Assembly: GCA_039033215.1 (NCBI GenBank)
Contig: JBCCDA010000008.1
Coordinates: 1-64,000, forward strand
Direction: 5' to 3'
DNA length: 64,000 nucleotides
DNA from: Thermohalobaculum sp039033215
Lineage (GTDB): Bacteria > Pseudomonadota > Alphaproteobacteria > Rhodobacterales > Rhodobacteraceae
A program made the translations under genes and the position numbers. Under the pieces are notes generated by a model. That model saw only the letters and a list, made by a program, of their open reading frames with translations, made no database searches and had not been told where the DNA came from. This document shows positions 25,091 through 33,551 of this stretch, piece by piece (the first letter of the stretch is position 1; every line of letters begins with the position of its first letter).

Positions 25091-27115
25091 ATGAACTCCC
25101 CGAACGAGATCGACGTGATCGAAACTGCATGGATCACTATGCCCGACGGTACCCGTCTGGCCGCGCGCCTCTGGCTGCCGCCGAACGCCCGGACATCGCC
25201 GGTACCCGCGATCCTGGAGTACATCCCCTACCGTCGCCGCGACCACACCCGGATCAGGGACGAGGACGCACATCCGCATCTCGCCAAGGCCGGTTATGCC
25301 TGTCTCCGGGTTGATATGCGCGGCTCGGGCGACAGTGACGGTCTGATGGAAGATGAGTATACTCAACAGGAGATCCAGGATGGTGCGGACGTCGTTGCCT
25401 GGATTGCGGACCAGCCATGGTGCGACGGCAATGTCGGCATGTTCGGCAAGTCCTGGGGCGCGTTCACCTGCTTCCAAGTCGCTGCCCTAAGGCCCCCTGC
25501 CCTGAAAGCCATCGCCCCCGTCATGGGCACCGATGATCGCTACCGCGAGGACATCCACTTCTATGGCGGCGTGCTCGGGAACGACAATTTCTGGTGGGGC
25601 TCGATCATGCAACTCTACAACTCGTTCCCCCCGGACCCCGAGATCGTCGGCGAAGATCGCTGGCGCGAGATGTGGAAGCACCGCCTCGACAACATGGTCT
25701 TCTGGCCCGCACAGTGGCTGGAGCATCAGACCAAGGACGAGACGTGGCGCCGCGGTTCGATCTCAGAGAACTACTCGGACGTTCAGATTCCGGTTTTCTA
25801 TTTTGGTGGCTGGGCCGATGCGTACCGCGATACACCCTTCCGCATCGTCGAGCATCTGGACGGGCCAGTGCACGTGTTGATGGGCCCGTGGGCGCATCTC
25901 TACCCCCAAGACGCCTCCCCGGGGCCGAAGGCTGATTTTCTAGGGGAGACAATCCGATTTTGGGACCAATGGCTGAAAGGACGCAGCACTAGTCTGATTG
26001 CAGAAGCGCCGCTGCGCTTCTGGATGCAGGAGAGCATCCGCCCTGCTGGCACACACGACTACCGCCCCGGCAGATGGGTTGAGGAACCCTCTTGGCCCTC
26101 CCCCAACATCACCATTCAGGAGGTGTGGCTGAACCGCGAGGGATTGTGCGCGAGCCCGAAGCCAGGTCGCACCATGACAGTCTGCTCGCCGCAGAACTTT
26201 GGGTCAGCTGGTGGCGACATGTGCTCGTTTGCCATCCCCGGTGACAGCCCGACAGATTGTCGTGCAGATGCGGGTGGCGCGCTCTGCCTGCGCGGGCCGG
26301 TGCTGGAGACACCGCTGGACATCCTCGGCCAGCCCACGTTGTCGCTAAGAGTGGCCGCGGACCGGTCGCAGGCGTTTGTTGCGGCGTTGCTGATCGACGA
26401 GGCTCCGGACGGCACACAGACGCTCATCAGTCGCGGGTTCTGCAACCTGATGCATCGGATCTCGGACACCGATCCCCGACCCATCGTACCGGGTGAGGTG
26501 ATTGCGATGGACGCGCACCTTCACGGCATTGGTTACCGCGTGGCAGCAGGGCATAGACTAATGGTGCAGATCGCTTCCACCTACTGGCCGAACCTCTGGC
26601 CCGCACCAGAACCGGTGACCCTGACGCTGGCCCCAGGCGAGAGCCTGCTGAACTTACCCGTTCGCGCTCTGGATGCGCCGGACGCAGCCAACCCGCCGGC
26701 CCCCCCACCCAATCGGACCGCCCCACGGCCTGTCACCGCACTGACCGAAGGCTCAATGTCCCGCACCATCGAGACGGATCTCACCACCGGCGTCCAGATT
26801 GCGCGGACGTTCATCGACGGCGGGGTCTTCGGGCCCTCTGGTCGGATACGTCTGGACGATACGGGCGCGGAACTGCACGATATCTCGGATCGTATTTATT
26901 CCATCCACCCGGACGATCCGCTGTCAGCCAGGGGCACCATGGAGCAGGAGAGCATCTTCGCCCGCGGCGATTGGCAAGCCAGGATCAAGACCCGCTCCGA
27001 GATGACGGCGACCAAGACGGACTTTGTCCTGACTGCAAGGGTCGAGTGCTATGACGGCGACAAGCTGTTCCACGAGGTCGATTGGCACCACACCATTCCC
27101 CGCAACGGGATGTGA
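25091..27115 (+). CDS. CocE/NonD-family hydrolase
   Basis: A 674-aa alpha/beta-hydrolase of the cocaine esterase/X-prolyl dipeptidyl peptidase S15 group. The nucleophile is S121 in GMFGKSWGAF; the catalytic Asp is probably in FGGWADAYRDTPF and the His in GPWAHLYPQ. The C-terminal jelly-roll (PepX_C) domain begins about residue 330 (APLRFWMQ), with PLDILGQPTLSLRV. An extra C-terminal part (about 560-674, from TIETDLTTGVQIARTF) goes beyond minimal cocaine esterase. Members hydrolyse esters or amino-acid amides/esters. It stands alone between two non-coding gaps. Its substrate is unknown. Confidence 0.88.
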   Translation: MNSPNEIDVIETAWITMPDGTRLAARLWLPPNARTSPVPAILEYIPYRRRDHTRIRDEDAHPHLAKAGYACLRVDMRGSGDSDGLMEDEYTQQEIQDGADVVAWIADQPWCDGNVGMFGKSWGAFTCFQVAALRPPALKAIAPVMGTDDRYREDIHFYGGVLGNDNFWWGSIMQLYNSFPPDPEIVGEDRWREMWKHRLDNMVFWPAQWLEHQTKDETWRRGSISENYSDVQIPVFYFGGWADAYRDTPFRIVEHLDGPVHVLMGPWAHLYPQDASPGPKADFLGETIRFWDQWLKGRSTSLIAEAPLRFWMQESIRPAGTHDYRPGRWVEEPSWPSPNITIQEVWLNREGLCASPKPGRTMTVCSPQNFGSAGGDMCSFAIPGDSPTDCRADAGGALCLRGPVLETPLDILGQPTLSLRVAADRSQAFVAALLIDEAPDGTQTLISRGFCNLMHRISDTDPRPIVPGEVIAMDAHLHGIGYRVAAGHRLMVQIASTYWPNLWPAPEPVTLTLAPGESLLNLPVRALDAPDAANPPAPPPNRTAPRPVTALTEGSMSRTIETDLTTGVQIARTFIDGGVFGPSGRIRLDDTGAELHDISDRIYSIHPDDPLSARGTMEQESIFARGDWQARIKTRSEMTATKTDFVLTARVECYDGDKLFHEVDWHHTIPRNGM

Positions 27116-27542
27116 GCATGTCGGCCTTCGCTGCCTTTCGATGCGCCGCCGAGACTTAGGAACTGACGGCCAACGGTGTATCCGTGCGTATGTTCGACAA
27201 TGGCCCGGGTACGAGTGTGGCTGTTCTGGGGGGTGACGAGACGGCGGATGCCTATCCTCAACAGTTCGCCAGCCTGGTCCGCAATGCACTCTGTAAGTTG
27301 CAAGCCCTCCAATGCCAGGGATAAGTTGTCGCCGACCTCGAGCACGTGACGGTGAAAGCCTCTGTCAGGTAGAGTGCGGCATCTGCAGCTAGCGAAGACA
27401 GCCGTTCGTGCCGCGCGCTGCGAATGGGATGGAATAATCCAATCTGCTCATGATTCAGGGTGCGGCAAACGTCCGATTCCATTCCTTGTCATTGATCGCA
27501 ATCTATGGATTGCTCTGGCTCAAGTGCTCTTGGAGATAACGG
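27116..27542. other. 427-nt gap with a possible frameshifted gene remnant on the minus strand
   Basis: No intact gene. On the minus strand from 27482 a protein-like helical sequence runs (SDVCRTLNHEQIGLF, LSSLAADAALYLTEAF) and then continues well only after a frameshift near 27372 (HRHVLEVGDNLSLALEGLQ, TECIADQAGELLRIG). This suggests a decayed gene, family unrecognised. The end of the gap carries the ribosome-binding site of the LysE gene (GGAG, 7 nt before ATG 27543). Confidence 0.3.
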
Positions 27543-28169
27543 ATGATCGACCCCGCCGTATTGTTAACTTACTCGCTGATCGTTCTTGGCTTTGTGTTCA
27601 TACCCGGGCCTGCAACGCTGTTGACGGTCGCTCGGGCCACTACTTCTGGAACGAAGGTGGGCATCGCAACCGGTGCAGGTATCACTGCCGGCGATTTCAT
27701 CCACACGATCATGGCCGTCGTCGGCATCTCGGCAATTGTCGCTGCGTCAGCCACGCTTTTCACCATCGTGAAGTATCTAGGCGCTGCCTATCTGATCTAT
27801 CTTGGTGTGAAGGCGTTGTTAGAGAAAACGTCATTCGATCTCGGCCAAGGGCGCGTTGCTATCACCGCACCTCGAGCATTTCGGCAGGCGATCCTGGCTG
27901 AAGTCCTAAACCCGAAGACAGCGCTGTTCTTCCTCGCCTTCCTGCCGCAGTTTGTATCCCCGGAAAAAGGTTTCGTGGTGATGCAGCTCTCGATTTTAGG
28001 GCTCGTCTTCGCTCTCATCGGGTTTTTCAGCACAATCGTTTATTCGGTTGCCGCTGGCGGTCTCGGAAACTTCCTCCGTCGCCACCCGACCGTTCTCAAG
28101 TGGCAGGGCAAAGTGGTCGGGAGCATCTACTGCGGGTTGGGCGTTCGCTTGGCTTTGCAGGAGCGGTAG
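27543..28169 (+). CDS. LysE/RhtB-family amino-acid exporter
   Basis: A 208-aa inner-membrane protein with six hydrophobic segments. Family landmarks are the N-terminal FVFIPGPATLLTVARATTSG (the GP-G/AT motif), GAAYLIYLGVKALLE and the central EVLNPKTALFFLAFLPQFV. RhtB/LysE proteins export amino acids or derivatives. It converges on the ABC importer operon (stop 28169, facing stop 28192) and is otherwise isolated. The exported compound is not predictable. Confidence 0.92.
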   Translation: MIDPAVLLTYSLIVLGFVFIPGPATLLTVARATTSGTKVGIATGAGITAGDFIHTIMAVVGISAIVAASATLFTIVKYLGAAYLIYLGVKALLEKTSFDLGQGRVAITAPRAFRQAILAEVLNPKTALFFLAFLPQFVSPEKGFVVMQLSILGLVFALIGFFSTIVYSVAAGGLGNFLRRHPTVLKWQGKVVGSIYCGLGVRLALQER

Positions 28170-28191
28170 GCAGACCTTCCGGCAACCGCGA

Positions 28192-29004
28192 TCAGTTTGC
28201 TTCCCCGCGCCCGATCCGATCGCGCAGCGCATCTCCAGCCAGGTTGAAGGCAAGCGCCGAAAGGATGATGGGCAATCCAGGCAATAGCGCAAAGGCTGGC
28301 GCTGAGAGGATGTAGACGCGTGCCTCCAACAAGATCACGCCCCACTCGGGCGTCGGGGGAGAGACACCGAAACCGAGGAACCCCAACCCTGAAATCGCCA
28401 AGATTGCGCGCGACAGATGCGCCGTCATCATGACTGTCATCGCAGGCAGTACGGGCGGCGTCAGATGATCCCGCGCAATGCGCAACGGCGATACTCCGCT
28501 CAGCCGTGCCAGTGCGACATGGTCGCTCGCGACCGTCGTCAAAGTCATCCCACGCACCAGACGCGCATATCTCATCCATCCAACGACCGCGAGCGCGAAC
28601 AAGACTTCGACGCCACCACCGCCGAGGATCCCTGCAACGGCAAGTGCGGCGATCAATTCTGGAAAGGCAAAGAAGGCATCCGTCAGCCTCATCAGCGCCG
28701 CGTCCGCCAGTCGACCCCCAGCGCCCGCTGCCAAGCCTATCACCAGCCCGACCAGAGCAGAGCTCAGGACCACAAGCACGGCAAGGCCGACAGAGAGCCG
28801 CGCGCCCGTCAGCACGCGACTGAACACGTCGCGGCCCAGATGATCGGTTCCGAACCAATTCGAAGCACTGGGAGGCTGCAGTCTGGCCATGGGATCGGGA
28901 ACAAGCGGGTTGTAGGGTGCGAGCGCTGGTCCGATCGCAGCGAGCACGAGGACAAGCGCGGCGACAACAATGGCAACGCGTTGCAGCGGGTTCAGCGCCT
29001 TCAT
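28192..29004 (-). CDS. Nickel/peptide-type ABC transporter permease (DppC/NikC type)
   Basis: A 270-aa permease, last gene of the cobalamin-riboswitch operon. Landmarks: MARLQPPSASNWFGTDHLGR, DVFSRVLTGARLSVGLAVLV, the EAA loop SDHVALARLSGVSPLRIARD, and GFGVSPPTPEWGVILLEAR. The start at 29004 overlaps the NikB-type stop (ATGA). It is somewhat short, as NikC proteins are. Confidence 0.9.
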   Translation of the reverse strand: MKALNPLQRVAIVVAALVLVLAAIGPALAPYNPLVPDPMARLQPPSASNWFGTDHLGRDVFSRVLTGARLSVGLAVLVVLSSALVGLVIGLAAGAGGRLADAALMRLTDAFFAFPELIAALAVAGILGGGGVEVLFALAVVGWMRYARLVRGMTLTTVASDHVALARLSGVSPLRIARDHLTPPVLPAMTVMMTAHLSRAILAISGLGFLGFGVSPPTPEWGVILLEARVYILSAPAFALLPGLPIILSALAFNLAGDALRDRIGRGEAN

Positions 29005-29945
29005 GCGATTCCTGCTACGGTGCGCGGATCCAGCCATGCTGTAAGCAGATCGACGACGAGATTGATGACGACGAAGAGGATCGCGCTGAAGAGAACAATC
29101 GCCTGGATCACAGGGTAGTCGCGTGCATCCGCCGCTTCGATGAAAATCAGCCCGAGACCGCGCCAGCCAAAGACATACTCGACGGCCACAGCGCCCTCCA
29201 GAACGAACGCTATCTCGAGAGCGAAAATCGTAATCACCGGTACCAATGCGTTGCGTAGCGCATGACGCCCGATGATCCGGGACTCTCTGATGCCGCGGCC
29301 GCGTGCAGCGGCGATATGACGGGCCGACATCGCCTCGATGGTTGCCGAGCGCAAGAGCCGCGCCGTCGTGACGGTGATGCCGGTGCCAAGCGTCAGAGCC
29401 GGCAGCACGAGGTGTGCCGCGTCACCACGGCCAAAGGCCGGAAACCAACCAAGGTTCACCGAAAATACAACAATCAAAAGCACACCCAGCCACCAATTCG
29501 GCATCGCCGATCCCAAGGACGCGAGGCCGACGCACAGGCTGTCAAACCAGGTTCCGCGCCAGACGCCTGCGAACAGGCCGAGCGGGATCGACAAGACCGC
29601 CGCGATCAGGACAGCGGCCAGCGCGAGCTGTAGCGTTCGACCAATCCCTTCGGCCAGGATGTCTGCAACGGGCCGCCGGTCAATGAGCGAGACGCCCAGA
29701 TCGAAACGGGCAAGGTGACTGACCCAGCGGCCCCATTGCATAATGACTGGCTCATCTGCACCGATCTCGCCCATGATCCTCTCGAGGCTCTCGGGCGTGA
29801 GCGCAACGCCATCGCCATAACGGGCACGCGCGATTGCAAGGACGGCGTCTCCCGGCGCCATTTGCAGCAGCAAGAAGGTCAAGAAGCTGACAATGATGAT
29901 GACAACGAGGGCGCCAATGATGCGGCGTACAGCGTAGGAGATCAC
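29001..29945 (-). CDS. Nickel/peptide-type ABC transporter permease (DppB/NikB type)
   Basis: A 314-aa permease. Landmarks: IIGALVVIIIVSFLTFLLLQ then MAPGDAVLAIAR, the FDLGVSLIDRRPV segment, and the EAA loop AARGRGIRESRIIGRHALRN. It is coupled by ATGA to both neighbours (29942-29945 upstream, 29001-29004 downstream), so the operon order receptor-ATPase-ATPase-permease-permease is translated as a unit. Confidence 0.9.
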   Translation of the reverse strand: MISYAVRRIIGALVVIIIVSFLTFLLLQMAPGDAVLAIARARYGDGVALTPESLERIMGEIGADEPVIMQWGRWVSHLARFDLGVSLIDRRPVADILAEGIGRTLQLALAAVLIAAVLSIPLGLFAGVWRGTWFDSLCVGLASLGSAMPNWWLGVLLIVVFSVNLGWFPAFGRGDAAHLVLPALTLGTGITVTTARLLRSATIEAMSARHIAAARGRGIRESRIIGRHALRNALVPVITIFALEIAFVLEGAVAVEYVFGWRGLGLIFIEAADARDYPVIQAIVLFSAILFVVINLVVDLLTAWLDPRTVAGIA

Positions 29946-30772
29946 GCAACCGCCTCCGCTGTCCCCTGCGCTCTGGCTGGTCGCCGCGCTGCCGCGAAGG
30001 CATTCTGGCGGCGGCGATCGCTATCGACGATCGCTCGCGCAGCGGTGCTTTGTGGTGCTTCGAGCAGGCGCCTCACCGGAGCGTCTTCGACGACGACACC
30101 CGCCTCGACCACGATGACGCGGGAAGCGAGACGGCGCACCAAGCGCATATCGTGGCTGACGAAGAGAACCGTTGGTCCGCTCTCGGTTATCACCTCGACA
30201 AGCAGTTCAGCGACCTCGGCGGCAATGAGCGCATCTAGCGCGCTGAGCGGCTCGTCGAGCACGAGAAGCGTTGGCTTGGGTGCCAAGGCACGGGCGATAC
30301 AGGCCCGTTGTGCCTGACCAATCGAGACGGCCTCGGGCCGCCGATCTAACAGTTCCGGCGTCAATCCCATCCGCTTCGCCATCTTCTCGACCAATGCCTC
30401 GCAGTCCAACGAGGCAACGCCTTGAGCCTTCAATGGCTCGGCGATGGTCGCGCGCAGCTTGGCGTGGGGATTGAGGGCGGCGACAGGGTCTTGGAACACC
30501 GCCTCAGTCACCGCGCGCAAGCGGCGATGCGTAAGATCGAGAGGCCGCCTGATGGCGTCACCCCTGAACGCGAGTGCGCCTTCCGTAAAGCGTACAAGAC
30601 CGAGGATCGCCCTGAGCAACGTGGACTTTCCACCACCCGAGGGCCCGATTATCGCGACGACTTCACCGTCGGCGATGTCCAGCGAGGCGCCGTTCAGAAT
30701 CGCGGTACGTTGGCCAGTTGCGGTACGCACAGTAACCCCAAGGTCATTCAGCGCGAGCAGCGGGACGGTCAC
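29942..30772 (-). CDS. Nickel/peptide-type ABC transporter ATP-binding protein (second ATPase, NikE/DppF type)
   Basis: A 276-aa ATPase: Walker A GPSGGGKST, Q-loop FQDPVAALNPHAKLR, Walker B TLLVLDEPLSALD and switch FVSHDMRLVRRL. The signature is VSIGQAQRACIARAL, with the usual LSGGQ reduced to VSIGQ, a departure worth noting. The likely start is GTG 30772, overlapping the previous TGA (GTGA); another GTG lies at 30775. It lacks the usual oligopeptide-ATPase C-terminal cysteine region. Confidence 0.88.
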   Translation of the reverse strand: MTVPLLALNDLGVTVRTATGQRTAILNGASLDIADGEVVAIIGPSGGGKSTLLRAILGLVRFTEGALAFRGDAIRRPLDLTHRRLRAVTEAVFQDPVAALNPHAKLRATIAEPLKAQGVASLDCEALVEKMAKRMGLTPELLDRRPEAVSIGQAQRACIARALAPKPTLLVLDEPLSALDALIAAEVAELLVEVITESGPTVLFVSHDMRLVRRLASRVIVVEAGVVVEDAPVRRLLEAPQSTAARAIVDSDRRRQNAFAAARRPARAQGTAEAVA

Positions 30773-31635
30773 CACGCGGCGCTCGCGACGAGGGCGCGGG
30801 TATAGTCGGTGCGCGCATCTCCCAGCAGCGCTTTGGTTTCTGCCGTCTCGACCGGGTCACCGTCTCGCAACACAAGTATGCGGTCGCAGGCCGTTGCCGC
30901 GAGCCCAAGGTCATGCGTGATCAGAATGGTCGCAAGACCTCGCGCTCCGGCAAGCCTAGCGACATCGGCGACCAAGCGGTCGGCCACCGGCGCATCAAGG
31001 GCTGCAGTCGGTTCGTCTAGAATGAGCAGTTCGGGTGCAGGAGCGGTGGCCAACGCGAAGAGAGCACGCTGAAGCATCCCGCGGCTCCACTGATGGGGCC
31101 AAGCGCGAAGGGCATCGGTCGTATCCCTGACGCCAAACGCCTGTAACCGGCTGAGTGTTGCGCCAAGGGCATCGGCGGGCGCGACCCCCGACGCATCAGC
31201 GATAGCGTCCCGGTGCGATGCCACGAACTCGGCGATCTGGTCCCCGACGGTAAAGAGCGGATCAAAGGATGCAATCGGATCCTGCTCGACCAGCCCGATG
31301 CGGCGCCCACGCAGTGCCCGCATCGTGCGCATTGATGCCTTCACCACGTCCTCGCCAGCGAACCGGATAGCGCCACCGATGATGTTGAGAGGTTCCTCCT
31401 GCCGCGTCAGGCAGCGCGCGAGCGTCGTCTTGCCTGAACCGGATTCGCCAACAATGCCGAGCGTCTCTCCAGCCGCGACGCTCAGGGAGACGCTGTCGAG
31501 GACAAGCCTGTTACGCTGAGGGGCAGAAACCGATAGATCTTCGACGATCAGAACGGGCGTCTCCGAGGGCCCGCGCGAGTGAACGCGCGGGTCAGTAGTC
31601 CCGTTCGTTTGCACTTCAGCGATCGACGTGAACAC
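30769..31635 (-). CDS. Nickel/peptide-type ABC transporter ATP-binding protein (first ATPase, NikD/DppD type)
   Basis: A 288-aa ATPase: Walker A GESGSGKTT, Q-loop VEQDPIASFDPLFTVGDQ, signature WSRGMLQRALFALA (degenerate LSGGM), Walker B LLILDEPTAALD and switch ITHDLGLAATACD. The listed GTG at 31635 overlaps the receptor gene by 20 nt; a second GTG at 31614, just after the receptor stop, is an alternative that only removes seven residues. Confidence 0.88.
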   Translation of the reverse strand: MFTSIAEVQTNGTTDPRVHSRGPSETPVLIVEDLSVSAPQRNRLVLDSVSLSVAAGETLGIVGESGSGKTTLARCLTRQEEPLNIIGGAIRFAGEDVVKASMRTMRALRGRRIGLVEQDPIASFDPLFTVGDQIAEFVASHRDAIADASGVAPADALGATLSRLQAFGVRDTTDALRAWPHQWSRGMLQRALFALATAPAPELLILDEPTAALDAPVADRLVADVARLAGARGLATILITHDLGLAATACDRILVLRDGDPVETAETKALLGDARTDYTRALVASAAW

Positions 31636-33163
31636 GGTTGTCTACAAGGTAGATACCCGCGGGGTTCATCTTGAAATCGTGCACGTTGCCACGCGAGACA
31701 ACGACGCGGTTCTTGAAAAAAGCCGTCATGATTGGCAGTTCCTCGGCGACAATCGCCTGCATGCGGTTCAGGATCCGGGAACGCTCTTCAGTGTCAAACG
31801 CGACGATTGCCTGGCTCAGCAAGTCGTCGAACTCGGCGTTCGACCAGCCCCCGAAGTTCTCGATCGCACCGGTGCGGAGAGCCAAGTTGGCAAAGTAGGC
31901 CGGGTTACCGGTAGGCGTCGCGTTGTTCGAGAACATCAGCATGTCTGCCGTTCCCTTGCGGAAGTCGTCAACTGCAACTGTCCAATCGCGCAGGATCTGC
32001 AACTCCGTGGTAATACCCACTGCCTCCAAATGCGCTTGATACAGCTCAGCCGCGGGGCGCATCGAGGGTCGGCCCTCGTAGCTACGCATCACGATGCGGA
32101 ACGGCTCACCGTCCTGCTCGAGCCTGCCATCACCATTCGTGTCCGTGATCCCGGCTTCGGCCAATAGCGAGAGTGCCTTGTCTCGGTCAAACGGGGTAAC
32201 CAACAGCTTCGGGTTGGTCCAAGGCTTCTCGGCAGGGAACATGCCGACACCCGCGGTCCCGCCGCGCCCGTGCAGCACGGTCTCGACGATCTGATCGCGC
32301 GGCAGCAAATGGTCGAGCGCACGGCGCACCCGAAGGTCCGATAGCGGGCCGGATGACGTCTGCATGCGGAAGAACATCAGCCGACCGTCGGCAACCGTGC
32401 TCACCGTGAATTCCTCGCTCGCAAGCACCCTGGGCAAGTCACTATCGGGGAAGTTGGCGGCGATATCGATGTCTCCGGACTCGAGCGCCAGCATGACTGT
32501 CGCCGGATCTTTTAGGGTAAAGAGCTCGATCTTTGGAGTTGCGGCTGCACCGCCCCAGTAGTCTTCAAAGCGCACCACTACGATCTTTTCACCGGGAGCG
32601 ATCTCGTCCAGGATGAACGGCCCAGTTCCGTAGAACCGCTCAGCGTCGCTGGTGGGCGACACGATTGAGAGACCCGGGTCGACGAGGTCATTCAGGAACG
32701 TCGCGTTGGGGACTTCTGTATCGATACGTAACGTCATTGGATCGACGACGGTTACGTTTGTGATCCTAACAAGCGAGGCAATCCGTTCATTGTAAACGTC
32801 ACTCTCTGGCGAGATGACACGCAGCAGTGAAAATCGCACCGCCTCGGCGTCCAGGGGTGCACCGTCATGGAAAGTGACGCCCTCGCGTACGCCAATCTCC
32901 CACTCGGTCGGTGAAAGTGACTCGGCGCTCTGGGCAAGCCTCGGCGAAAGCGCACCATCCTGATCCAGCCAGAAAAGTGTTTCGGTGACGCCGCTGTCGC
33001 TCGTGCGCCACCCGTTCCAACCGATGGCAGGATCTGGGTTCGCATCGTTGAACCCGAAAGGCACGGCAATACGGAGAGTGGCGTCTTCTGCCGCTGCGGG
33101 TCCTGTGCCGATCGCGGCGGCAAAGAGAGCTGCAACCGCAAAGCCAAAGGCACGCGTTCTCAT
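31616..33163 (-). CDS. Substrate-binding protein (SBP_bac_5) of a cobalamin-riboswitch-controlled ABC importer
   Basis: Periplasmic receptor of the NikA/OppA family, 515 aa, with a Sec signal peptide (MRTRAFGFAVAALFAAAIG, cleavage after AAA). Family blocks: GVTETLFWLDQDGALSPRLA, WEIGVREGVTFHDGAPLDAE, YGTGPFILDEIAPGEKIVV, LRVRRALDHLLPRDQIVETV and FFKNRVVVSRGNVHDFK. The start at 33163 has GGAA upstream and overlaps the stop of a 54-codon leader ORF (ATGA). A cobalamin riboswitch (33370-33551) precedes it on the same strand. Family 5 receptors carry peptides, nickel, opines or metallophores. B12 control points to cobalt or a corrinoid precursor as ligand; that is inference from the riboswitch. 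Confidence 0.9.
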   Translation of the reverse strand: MRTRAFGFAVAALFAAAIGTGPAAAEDATLRIAVPFGFNDANPDPAIGWNGWRTSDSGVTETLFWLDQDGALSPRLAQSAESLSPTEWEIGVREGVTFHDGAPLDAEAVRFSLLRVISPESDVYNERIASLVRITNVTVVDPMTLRIDTEVPNATFLNDLVDPGLSIVSPTSDAERFYGTGPFILDEIAPGEKIVVVRFEDYWGGAAATPKIELFTLKDPATVMLALESGDIDIAANFPDSDLPRVLASEEFTVSTVADGRLMFFRMQTSSGPLSDLRVRRALDHLLPRDQIVETVLHGRGGTAGVGMFPAEKPWTNPKLLVTPFDRDKALSLLAEAGITDTNGDGRLEQDGEPFRIVMRSYEGRPSMRPAAELYQAHLEAVGITTELQILRDWTVAVDDFRKGTADMLMFSNNATPTGNPAYFANLALRTGAIENFGGWSNAEFDDLLSQAIVAFDTEERSRILNRMQAIVAEELPIMTAFFKNRVVVSRGNVHDFKMNPAGIYLVDNRVHVDR

Positions 33164-33324
33164 GAGTGAGGTTCCTTCAGAATTCGGGGCGTAACGATGG
33201 TGGTCTGATGGGCGGCGACGCACCAACCAGTGGGTGGTACACGCCCAAAGTCGCCAGGGCGGGTCTGGCCAACGCCAATCGGCTTCGACCAAGCGTAGAC
33301 AGTATCCGGTGCACGGCGCGCCAT
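33160..33324 (-). CDS. Putative 54-aa leader ORF between the riboswitch and the ABC receptor gene
   Basis: Starts at ATG 33324 with AAAGGA 5 nt upstream and ends in a TGA overlapping the receptor ATG (ATGA, 33160-33163). The product begins MARRAPDTVYAWSKPIG, is not obviously secreted and matches no family I recognise. The position directly after the aptamer suggests that the riboswitch could sequester this ORF's ribosome-binding site and act on the receptor by translational coupling. It may equally be a chance ORF. Confidence 0.35.
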   Translation of the reverse strand: MARRAPDTVYAWSKPIGVGQTRPGDFGRVPPTGWCVAAHQTTIVTPRILKEPHS

Positions 33325-33369
33325 CGTATCCTTTCCCGGGTGCTCCCGCCCGGTGAACGGTTGAACAGA

Positions 33370-33551
33370 TGACGGCAGGTCTCCTGGCTCGCGGATCGTC
33401 ACGCCTGCTGCGCCTTCCCAGGCCAAGAGGCCCAGTGGCGCTTTGCAACAAGCACTACCGCTTACAGTTGCGGGTACAGCCGCGGATTTGGCCCCCTGCT
33501 TGGGTCGACCGCACCGCATTCCCTTTTTTGCCTGGCAACCAGGCTCCGTCA
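33370..33551 (-). promoter_or_regulatory. Cobalamin (B12) riboswitch
   Basis: On the minus strand the canonical elements appear in order: P1 5' strand TGACGG (33551-33546), GGGAATGCGGTG, the core CCGCGGCTGTACCCGCAACT followed by GTAAGCGG, the B12-box region GCCACTGGG...GGGAAGGC (33411-33439), AGCCAGGAGACCTGCC, and the P1 3' strand CCGTCA (33375-33370), which pairs perfectly with the 5' strand. The 182-nt size is typical. It lies 206 nt upstream of the ABC receptor start, with a 54-codon leader ORF between. These elements bind adenosylcobalamin or related corrinoids and normally switch expression off. Confidence 0.95.

Noticed and set aside
24841..25314. Plus-strand 157-codon open frame across the IS6 remnant boundary
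   Set aside because: It overlaps the CocE-like gene in another frame and has no family resemblance.
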